A stretch of 64,000 bases of DNA, taken from positions 62,001 through 126,000 of the forward strand of contig NZ_BMQC01000011.1 of assembly GCF_014647915.1 (NCBI RefSeq). Reading direction: 5' to 3'. This document shows, in pieces, positions 41,658 through 48,363 of this stretch; the first letter of the stretch is position 1, and the number at the start of each line of letters is the position of its first letter. The notes beneath the pieces are model-generated. The model searched no databases and was not told the origin of the DNA. It was given only the letters and a program-made list of their open reading frames with translations. The translations under genes were made by a program, and so were the position numbers. Source of the DNA: Pilimelia terevasa. Its GTDB lineage: Bacteria; Actinomycetota; Actinomycetes; Mycobacteriales; Micromonosporaceae.

Positions 41658-42306
41658 GAGCCTCACCCGCCCGACGCAGGTACACCCGAAGGTCGCGGTG
41701 GACCCGCACGTGCCCCGACCCGGTTGGGTCAGCGGCAGCGGCCAACTCGGCCTTCGTCGGGTAGAACACGAACCGCTCGCCCTCGGCGGGGGCACCGACC
41801 GCGACGATGTGCTGGAAGTAATCCAGCCCCACCGCCGCAGCAGTGACGTGGACCGGACGCTGATCGACCGGCCCCGCCAGCGCCGGGTCGACGAGGATCA
41901 GGCAGCCGCCGGGCAGCAGCCACCCGGCCGCCTGACCGAACAGCGCCGTGGTGGCCTCGTCGGTGGCCGGCCGGTCGGCGACGACCAGCGCCGCCATGCC
42001 TGGCCCGGGGTCGGTGGTGTGCCGGCGGCCGGCCTGAGCGCAGGCGTCGGGGATGCTCGGGCTGGCGGTGCGGTCGACGACGGTGTGGCCGGGGTTGGCG
42101 TAGGAGGTGACGATCGCCGCCGCGAGCCGGGCCCCGATCTGGTCGGGGACGTCGGTGTCGGTGGTGGCGGTGCGCCACAGGCTGATCGGGACCGGCGGCT
42201 CGCCGGTCACCACATCCACCCCGTCGACAGCGACGGACGTGGACGCGGGGGCGGGCAGGGGCTCGAGCGAGAGCTCGGACTGGGACTTCAGCTTGGGCTT
42301 AGGCAT
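41650..42306 (-). CDS. degenerate methyltransferase-like protein, 218 aa
   Basis: A 218-residue protein that looks like a DNA methylase fold without the catalytic motifs. AAIVTSYANPGHTVVDRTAS stands where a methylase would have PGDxVLDPFxGxGT, and the later AALFGQ-type region (TTALFGQAAGWLLPGGCLIL) resembles its helper strands, but no SPPY motif is present. It could be a specificity or regulatory partner of the next enzyme. The ATG at 42306 is the first start of the leftward operon and lies 42 bases outside the left 72-bp inverted repeat. Confidence 0.6.
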   Translation of the reverse strand: MPKPKLKSQSELSLEPLPAPASTSVAVDGVDVVTGEPPVPISLWRTATTDTDVPDQIGARLAAAIVTSYANPGHTVVDRTASPSIPDACAQAGRRHTTDPGPGMAALVVADRPATDEATTALFGQAAGWLLPGGCLILVDPALAGPVDQRPVHVTAAAVGLDYFQHIVAVGAPAEGERFVFYPTKAELAAAADPTGSGHVRVHRDLRVYLRRAGEAHA

Positions 42307-42347
42307 TCGGTGTGGGAGTTCCCGCCGCGGCGGTGATGCGCTGACGC

Positions 42348-42419
42348 CTACCAATCCGCGTTTGCCATCGCCAGCGAACGCCTTACCGCGATGGCAGAGC
42401 AGTGGCAGCGATGGCAAAC
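42348..42419. repeat. left 72-bp inverted repeat with TGGCA iterons
   Basis: The outer 42 bases (from CTACCAATCCGCGTTTGCCA to CGCCTTACCGC) are the exact reverse complement of 43908-43949; the inner 30 match at 25 positions. The inner part holds TGGCA at 42392, 42403 and 42412 (steps of 11 and 9). It lies 42 bases upstream of the leftward operon, so it may carry that operon's promoter and operators. ACGC directly abuts its outer end, as it does at the other copy. Confidence 0.85.
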
Positions 42420-42437
42420 CCACGCGGGCCCGGGCGC

Positions 42438-42669
42438 TGCCATCGCAGCCCGCAGTGGCAAAACGCGGTCAAGAACCTCGTGTGTCCGACATGCACGATT
42501 GCCAGCCGCCGCCTGGCTCTACCCATCCTCCGCCGCGTGTTTACGCAGGTCAGAGGCGGTCTGCCATCGCATTGCCATCGCGCTGCCATCGCTGCCATCG
42601 CAGGCCGCCGAGGCCGTCTGTGTGGCCGAAAAGGGCCTCTGACCTGCGGTGCCATCGCAGTGCCATCGC
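42438..42669. repeat. TGCCATCGC iteron cluster
   Basis: Seven exact copies of TGCCATCGC start at 42438, 42562, 42573, 42584, 42593, 42650 and 42661. The steps of 11, 11, 9 and again 11 put copies on one face of the helix. The copies sit between the left inverted repeat and the 311-aa protein gene. Such arrays bind replication initiators, partition proteins or relaxosome proteins; which one applies here is not known. Confidence 0.8.
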
Positions 42670-42740
42670 CGGCTGGCCCAATTCGTGGCCTGACCGCCGG
42701 CCACCTGGCCGCGGCACCGAACCTGCGAAGGGCACCTGCG

Positions 42741-43676
42741 ATGCACACGACCACGACAACCGCCGCCACCCTCGATACCCCGACCGCCGCCGGCGGCACG
42801 AGCGCGGCCTGGGCGGCGGGATCGTCGCTGTCAGCGGCCGAGACGGCGTTCGACCTGCTGACCACGGAGCCGGCGCCGCTGAGCCTGGACTGCACCGACA
42901 TCGACGGGCTGCCCGCAGGGCCGGTGCCGCTGCCGCAGGTCCGGGCGTGGCTGCTGGCCCACCCCCAGGCGCACGGCGCCTCCGACGAGGTGTGGCGGCG
43001 CCTGATCCTGGCCGCCCGGCTGGACGGGCCCGCGTGGGTCGTGGCGACGGTCGGGATGGCGATCCCGGCGTTGGCGGCGATGTCGCGTCAGCTGCGCGAC
43101 CGGTTCGCCGAGGCCGACCCCGTCGACATCGACGCCGAGCTTCTCACTGGGCTCCTAGAGGCGGTCCGCGACCGTGTCGACCGCCAGGCGGCAGGGCTGC
43201 TGCCGACGCTGCGGATGACCGCCTGGCGGGCGGCCTGGGCGATGCTGACCCGGGACCTGGACGTCGAGCCCCGCGACGACATCGACCACACGGTGCCCGC
43301 CTCGCGGACCCCGCGGCCGATGGTCGCCCACCCCGACCTGCTCGTCTGGCGGGCCGTCGAACTGGGCGTGGTCGACGGGGAAGACGCCGACGCCTGGATC
43401 GACATCCGGCTCGGCCACAAGGCGCCCGAGCCGCACGCGGCGCGGATGGGGATCAGCGTAGACGCGCTGCGGATGCGCCTCGGGCGCGCCGACCGTGCCC
43501 TGCACACCGCGATCCGTGCGGGTGCCCTCTCCGACGGCGCTGGCCCCGGCGAGCGCGAGCGGCACGGCACGGTGGCGGCCAGGCGCAGCGGGCAGCGGCG
43601 CCGCACCGCCGAGGCGGCAGCCGGCCGGATCGCCCGGCTGCTCCGCCAACCCGCACCCGCGACCGCGATCACCTGA
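42741..43676 (+). CDS. unrecognised protein between inverted repeats, 311 aa
   Basis: A 311-residue protein. The ATG at 42741 follows GAAGGG; the long upstream open frame crosses the iteron cluster and is not coding. The N-terminal 30 residues are Thr/Ala-rich. The centre is helical (RLILAARLDGPAWVVATVGM, TLRMTAWRAAWAMLTRDLDV). The C-terminal region has a helix-turn-helix-like stretch, AARMGISVDALRMRLGRADR, resembling sigma-factor region 4, then a basic Arg-rich tail. It lies alone between 72-bp inverted repeats full of TGGCA iterons, so it is a good candidate for the protein that binds them. It does not look like a known transposase or replication initiator. Confidence 0.65.
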   Translation: MHTTTTTAATLDTPTAAGGTSAAWAAGSSLSAAETAFDLLTTEPAPLSLDCTDIDGLPAGPVPLPQVRAWLLAHPQAHGASDEVWRRLILAARLDGPAWVVATVGMAIPALAAMSRQLRDRFAEADPVDIDAELLTGLLEAVRDRVDRQAAGLLPTLRMTAWRAAWAMLTRDLDVEPRDDIDHTVPASRTPRPMVAHPDLLVWRAVELGVVDGEDADAWIDIRLGHKAPEPHAARMGISVDALRMRLGRADRALHTAIRAGALSDGAGPGERERHGTVAARRSGQRRRTAEAAAGRIARLLRQPAPATAIT

Positions 43677-43845
43677 CCCCTGGAACGACTACCACCCTGT
43701 GGCCCCGGCGCTTTCGCCGGGGCCACAGCCACGTCTGGCCACCTACAGCTCGGCGACCTGGGGCACCAGGCGGGCCGGTGTCCAGATCATCCGATAGGTC
43801 GGCAGTGGCAACGATGGCAGCGGCGCTATTTCGGTAATGCCGGGC

Positions 43846-43864
43846 GTGGCAGCGGCGCTGCCAC
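43846..43864. repeat. palindromic iteron pair
   Basis: GTGGCAGCGGCGCTGCCAC forms two 9-base arms around one base, made of opposed TGGCA iterons. It lies just inside the right inverted repeat, where the iteron array changes direction. Confidence 0.5.
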
Positions 43865-43877
43865 CGGTTTGCCACTG

Positions 43878-43949
43878 CTCTGCCATCGCTGCCACCGCTC
43901 TGCCACTGCGGTAAGGCGTTCGCTGGCGATGGCAAACGCGGATTGGTAG
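43878..43949. repeat. right 72-bp inverted repeat with TGCCA iterons
   Basis: Reverse-complement partner of 42348-42419: 42 exact bases (43908-43949), then 25 of 30. TGCCA occurs at 43870, 43881, 43890 and 43901 (steps 11, 9, 11). It points towards the rightward secretion operon as the left copy points towards the leftward operon. ACGC follows directly at 43950. Confidence 0.85.
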
Positions 43950-44254
43950 ACGCGAGACCACCCAGCTCGGCCAGCCCACCAAGCCAGCCGCACGCGACGG
44001 GGTCTCGCTGGCCGCCGGGGATCTGCCCGGTGTCGGACCAAGACGCCTCGCGGGTTGGCGTGATCCCGGGTGCCGCGCCTATCGATGCGCTGACACCTCA
44101 TCGCCAAGCACACACCCTTCGAGGGGAGGACGAGTTCCTCTCCGGGCTTCGCGCCCCACCTGCGACGCGTTCGCCTTCCGGCGCCGGCCCCGGCGGCTAC
44201 CTCCCTTTTCCCCTGTTCGCCCCGCCCTGCGCGGTGGGGCCGGAGGTGTCTGCC
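43950..44254. other. leader region of the secretion operon
   Basis: About 300 bases between the right inverted repeat and the pilin gene. An in-frame open stretch upstream of the pilin start has no ribosome binding site and is not called. The 3' part is GC-rich and partly self-complementary just before the GGAGG site of the pilin gene. It presumably holds the promoter and leader of the rightward operon. Confidence 0.45.
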
Positions 44255-44626
44255 ATGCGAACCTTTATCCACAGCCTCATCCACAGGCCAGGCGTGCGCG
44301 CCGTGGCCGCCCACGGCACCGCGATCGCCCTCGCCGTGGCAGTACCGGAGGCCGCCTACGCCGACCCCGGCGACGGCACCGCGGTCCTGGCGGCCAACAC
44401 GCTGCCGCAGGTGATCGCGAACCTGCAGTCCTGGGTCATGGGGCTGCTCGCCGCGATCGCCACCCTCTTCCTCGTCCTCGCCGGCGTCTACTGGGCCACC
44501 GCAGGCGGCGACCCCAGTGCGGTGGAGCGGGCCAAGGCCGCCCTGCGCAACGCCTGCATCGGCTACGGCCTTGCCGTGCTGGCGCCGGTGCTGCTCGGGG
44601 TGGTCAAGGGCATCGTCGGCGGCTGA
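44255..44626 (+). CDS. VirB2/TrbC-like pilin
   Basis: A 123-residue membrane protein. A signal peptide (GTAIALAVAVPEAAYA) ends near residue 34, and the mature part has two hydrophobic helices (SWVMGLLAAIATLFLVLAGV and CIGYGLAVLAPVLLGVV) separated by a short charged loop, TAGGDPSAVERAKAAL: the plan of conjugative pilins and their Gram-positive TrbC/VirB2 counterparts. ATG at 44255 with GGAGG eight bases upstream. It is the first gene of the secretion operon, and the next gene starts six bases after its stop. Confidence 0.8.
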   Translation: MRTFIHSLIHRPGVRAVAAHGTAIALAVAVPEAAYADPGDGTAVLAANTLPQVIANLQSWVMGLLAAIATLFLVLAGVYWATAGGDPSAVERAKAALRNACIGYGLAVLAPVLLGVVKGIVGG

Positions 44627-44632
44627 TGCGTC

Positions 44633-45538
44633 ATGGGCTTCTTCCTCGACGGCATCCTCAAACGCCTCGCCGAGATGCTGCTGGCGGGCTTCGACGCGAT
44701 CGTCGCCGCCCTGACCAAGATCCTGCTCGTCATCCCGAACGTCACCGGCCTGCCGCAGGTGCAGGCGCTGACCGGCAAGTCGGTGTGGGTCGTCGACACC
44801 GTCTTCGTCCTGGCGTTCCTCGCCGCCGGCGCGATCACCATGTTCTCCGGCGGCAGCGAACGCGCCCGCTACGAAGTCAAGGACCTACTCCCGCGCCTTG
44901 TCGTGGGGTTCATCTGCGCGCACTTCTCACCCCTGATCTGCACCCTGGCGATCGACCTGGCCAACGCGCTGACGTTCAGCTTCTCCCAACAGCCCGGCAC
45001 CGAAGCCGGGGCGGTGGCGGCTATGCGCCGACACCTCGTCGAGGCACTCGCGGGGGGTCCGGCCACCGCGCTGCTGTTCGTACTGATCGGCGTGCTCGTC
45101 GTGACGCTGGCGTGCATCGCGGCGTTCCAGACGATCGCCCGGCTGTGCATCCTGATCGTGCTCGCGGCTTTCGCGCCGATCGCCCTGGCGATGCATGCGC
45201 TGCCGCAAACCGACCCGGTCGCCAGGCTGTGGTGGCGCAGCTTCGCCGGATGTTTGGCCGTGCCCTGCCTGCAGGCGTTCGTCCTGCAGGCAGGGGCCTG
45301 GATGCTCACCGACCCCAAGGTGCTGCTACCCAACCTCGGCCTACCCGGCCAGCCGACCACCCTCATCAACTTGTTGATCGTGGTGGTCCTGCTCTGGACC
45401 GTCATCAAGATCCCCGGCCTGGTCGCCCGCCACGTGCGTTCGCCGGCCGCGTCCGGCCGCACGGTCGTCGGGGGCGTGTTCCGCATCGCGGTGGTCCAGC
45501 AGGCCAGCCGCGTCATCCCCGGCCTGAAAGGACGGTAA
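44633..45538 (+). CDS. VirB6/TrbL-like channel protein
   Basis: A 301-residue polytopic membrane protein with about six hydrophobic segments, for example VWVVDTVFVLAFLAAGAITM, ALLFVLIGVLVVTLACIAAF, ARLCILIVLAAFAPIALAMH and INLLIVVVLLWTVIKIPGL. The ALAMHALPQT and WWRSFAGCLAVPCLQAF region is typical of TrbL/VirB6-like proteins of Gram-positive type IV systems. It would form the inner-membrane channel with VirB4 and the coupling protein. It is tightly spaced with its neighbours in the operon. Confidence 0.78.
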   Translation: MGFFLDGILKRLAEMLLAGFDAIVAALTKILLVIPNVTGLPQVQALTGKSVWVVDTVFVLAFLAAGAITMFSGGSERARYEVKDLLPRLVVGFICAHFSPLICTLAIDLANALTFSFSQQPGTEAGAVAAMRRHLVEALAGGPATALLFVLIGVLVVTLACIAAFQTIARLCILIVLAAFAPIALAMHALPQTDPVARLWWRSFAGCLAVPCLQAFVLQAGAWMLTDPKVLLPNLGLPGQPTTLINLLIVVVLLWTVIKIPGLVARHVRSPAASGRTVVGGVFRIAVVQQASRVIPGLKGR

Positions 45539-45543
45539 CCCTC

Positions 45544-46491
45544 ATGCCCGACAAGACCGACACACCCGAGGTCCGCGCGCGGATCACGTCCGACGTCGAC
45601 GCACCCGACAAGATCCTCTACGGGTTGACGTTCCGGCAGTTGGCGATCCTCGCCGTCGCCGCCGTGATCTTCTACGGCCTGTTCCAATCGCTGCGCCACA
45701 CGGTGCCGATGCCGGTCCTGACCGGTGCAGGCATCGTGTGGGCAGGGTTGGCGTTCGGCCTGGCCGTCGGCCGCCGCGACGGGCTGCCCTTGGACGTGTG
45801 GCTGGCCCACGCGCTGCGGCACCGCCGCGCACCCAAGGCCCTCGCCACGGCGCCGCCGGCAGCGGGCAACCTGCCCGGCTGGGCGCCCAGCGCCACCGGC
45901 GCGACGGCGGGGCCGGCACCGCTGCGGCTGCCCGCCGACGCCATCGACCGCGACGGGCAGATCCGTCTGCCCGACGGCACGGCGGCGATCACCGCGACCA
46001 CCACGGTCAACCTGGCGCTGCGCACGACGGACGAGCAGGCCGCTCTGGTCGACGGGTTCGGCCGGTGGCTCAACTCCCTGACCGGGCCGGCGCAGATCGT
46101 GGTGTCCGCCCAGCCGGTCGACCTGACCGCCCGCGCCAAGCGCCTGGCCGCCCGGGCGCGCCGGCTTCCGCACCCGCAGCTCGCGGCGGCGTGCGCCGAC
46201 CACGCGCAGTTTCTCGCCGACCTCGCCCAGCGGCGCGACCCGCTGCGCCGGCAGGTCCTGGTCGTCACTCGCAGCGCCCAGACCGACGGGCACGCGGCGC
46301 GGCGGGTCGCCGACGACACCGCCCGCGCGCTGGGCGGCCTGGGGGTCACCGCCCAGGCGCTGGATGCCGGCGCGGTCAGCGCCGCCCTGGCCGCGGCCGT
46401 GGACCCGTACCGGGCGGCGCTGCCCGGCCAGCGGGCCGCCGCTGGCCGGCCCGTCACCGCCGCCGGTGCCCCGGCGGCCGACACCAGCTGA
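45544..46491 (+). CDS. PrgI-family secretion protein
   Basis: A 315-residue protein. The N-terminal 90 residues match PrgI (VRARITSDVDAPDKILYGLT, then FRQLAILAVAAVIFYGLFQS and a second hydrophobic helix), the VirB3-like component of Gram-positive conjugation systems. About 220 cytoplasmic residues follow, with LADLAQRRDPLRRQVLVVTR, which resembles the N-terminal part of VirB4-type ATPases. Domains of VirB3 and VirB4 are often fused or adjacent. ATG at 45544; the next gene is the VirB4 ATPase. Confidence 0.8.
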   Translation: MPDKTDTPEVRARITSDVDAPDKILYGLTFRQLAILAVAAVIFYGLFQSLRHTVPMPVLTGAGIVWAGLAFGLAVGRRDGLPLDVWLAHALRHRRAPKALATAPPAAGNLPGWAPSATGATAGPAPLRLPADAIDRDGQIRLPDGTAAITATTTVNLALRTTDEQAALVDGFGRWLNSLTGPAQIVVSAQPVDLTARAKRLAARARRLPHPQLAAACADHAQFLADLAQRRDPLRRQVLVVTRSAQTDGHAARRVADDTARALGGLGVTAQALDAGAVSAALAAAVDPYRAALPGQRAAAGRPVTAAGAPAADTS

Positions 46492-46530
46492 CCAACCACC
46501 CGGCCCTCGCGCCGAAGAAGGGAATCGATC

Positions 46531-48333
46531 ATGAGTGTGTTCGCGCCGTTGCGGCGCCCCACCAACACCCAGGCCCCCGCCCCCGACTCCGGGTCAGCGG
46601 GGGCCTTCGCGTGCGGGCCCGTCGAAGTCGCTGCCCGGCACATCCGCGTGGCCGATGGCTACGTCGCCACCCTGGCCGTGACCGGCTACCCGGCCGAGGT
46701 CGGGCCAACGTGGCTGGCGCCGCTGTTGTCGTGGCCTGGCCGGCTCGACGTCGCCATCCACGTCGACCCGCTCCCGGCGCCGATCGCGGCGGACCGGCTG
46801 CGCAAGCAGCGCGCCCGCTACGAGAGCAGTCGCCGCGCCGACGCCGCCAAGGGCCGCCTCGGCGACCCAGTCGTCGACGCCGCAGCCGAAGACGCCGCCG
46901 ACCTGGCCGCCCAGCTCGCCCGCGGCGTCTCCAAGCTGTTCCGCGTCGGCATCTACGCCACGGTCCACGCCCGCACCGAGCTGGAGCTGCAGGTGGCGTG
47001 CCAGCAGGTCACCGCGGCCGCGGCGTCCACCCTGCTGGAGGTGCAGCCGACGACGTGGCGGCACCTGCACGGCTGGACCACCACCCTGCCGCTGGGCCAC
47101 GACGCCCTCCAGCAGCGCCGGACCATGGACACCCGCGCCCTGGCGGCGGCCTTCCCCTTGGAGTCGCCGGACCTGCCAGCGCCGCTTCCCGGCCAGCCGG
47201 CCGACGACGGCGGGGTCCTCTACGGCGTCAACCCGGCATCCAGGGGGATCGTGTGGTGGGACCGCTGGACCCAGGACAACTACAACTTGGTCGTCCTGGC
47301 CCGGTCCGGTGCCGGCAAGTCGTACTTCGTCAAGGTCGAGACCTTGCGGCACCTCTACGACGGCGTCCGCGTCGCGGTAGTGGATCCGGAGGACGAGTAC
47401 CTCGCCCTGGCCGACGCCGTCGGCGGCCGCATCGTCCGGCTGGGGCAGGCCGGGGTGACGGTCAACCCGCTCGACCTACCTGCCGGCGACCGGCGCCCGG
47501 ATGTGCTGACCCGACGCGCGTTGTTCGTCCACACCTTGGTGGCGGTGCTGCTCGGCGAGCAGCCCACCGCCGCCCAGCGCGCGGCACTGGACCGGGCGGT
47601 GCTGGCCACCTACCGGGCCGCCGGGATCACCGCCGACCCCGCCACCCACTACCGGCCCGCACCCCTCCTGGCCGACCTGGTCACCCAGCTCGACGCCACC
47701 GGCAGTGCCGGTGCGGAGTTGGCGGCCCGCCTGCAGCCCTGGATCAGTGGCTCAGCCGCCGGTCTTTTCGCCGGGCCGTCGACCCACCGGACGGATTCGC
47801 ACTTGGCGGTGTGGTCGCTGCGGCAGTGCCCCGACCAGCAGCGCCCCGCCGCCACCCTGCTGGCGCTGGACGCGATCTGGCAGTCCGTGGATTACCAGCC
47901 CGACCCCGGCAACAGCCGCCGACCGCTGGTCCGACGATTGGTGGTGGTCGACGAGGCATGGCAGCTGCTGCGCGATGGCGAGGGCGCGAAGTTCCTGTTC
48001 CGGCTGGCCAAGGCCGGCCGCAAGCGCAACACCGGGCTGACGATCGCGACCCAGGACGCCGCCGACGTGCTGGGCACCGACCTCGGCCAAGCGGTCGTCG
48101 CCAACGCGGCGACGGCGGTGCTGCTGCGCCAGTCCCCGCAGGCCATCGACGCCGTCGGTGATGCCTTCGGTCTGACCGGCAGGGAGCGGCGGCTCCTGCT
48201 GGCCGCCCCGCGCGGGCAGGGCCTCCTGCTCGCCGGCGCCCACCGCACCGGCCTGGAAGTGGTCGCCTCGGCTGCCGAGGCGGATCTCGCTTCGACGTCA
48301 CCGGACTCCCTAGCCGACGACGACCCCCTCTGA
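46531..48333 (+). CDS. VirB4-like conjugation ATPase
   Basis: A 600-residue ATPase powering type IV secretion. Walker A ARSGAGKSYFVKVE near residue 260 and Walker B RRLVVVDEAWQLLRDGEG near 473 are intact. ATQDAADVLGTDLGQAVV and RQSPQAIDAVGDAFGLTGRE complete the C-terminal motor domain. The N-terminal 250 residues form the domain that docks to the membrane complex. ATG at 46531 with AAGAAGGGA upstream. VirB4 is the defining component of a conjugative type IV system and is distinct from the FtsK-like TraB of streptomycete elements. Confidence 0.92.
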   Translation: MSVFAPLRRPTNTQAPAPDSGSAGAFACGPVEVAARHIRVADGYVATLAVTGYPAEVGPTWLAPLLSWPGRLDVAIHVDPLPAPIAADRLRKQRARYESSRRADAAKGRLGDPVVDAAAEDAADLAAQLARGVSKLFRVGIYATVHARTELELQVACQQVTAAAASTLLEVQPTTWRHLHGWTTTLPLGHDALQQRRTMDTRALAAAFPLESPDLPAPLPGQPADDGGVLYGVNPASRGIVWWDRWTQDNYNLVVLARSGAGKSYFVKVETLRHLYDGVRVAVVDPEDEYLALADAVGGRIVRLGQAGVTVNPLDLPAGDRRPDVLTRRALFVHTLVAVLLGEQPTAAQRAALDRAVLATYRAAGITADPATHYRPAPLLADLVTQLDATGSAGAELAARLQPWISGSAAGLFAGPSTHRTDSHLAVWSLRQCPDQQRPAATLLALDAIWQSVDYQPDPGNSRRPLVRRLVVVDEAWQLLRDGEGAKFLFRLAKAGRKRNTGLTIATQDAADVLGTDLGQAVVANAATAVLLRQSPQAIDAVGDAFGLTGRERRLLLAAPRGQGLLLAGAHRTGLEVVASAAEADLASTSPDSLADDDPL

Positions 48334-48363
48334 ACATCCCGAGCCTGCTTGGAGCAGATCATC

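Noticed and set aside
42402-42740. Extended N-terminus of the 311-aa protein and alternative frames across the iteron cluster
   Set aside because: The translated stretch merely encodes the iterated TGCCATCGC repeats, and a good start with GAAGGG upstream lies at 42741.
42348-43949. CRISPR-like array
   Set aside because: The repeats are 5-9 bases with 9-11-base steps, not 25-40-base repeats with unique spacers, and no cas gene is present.
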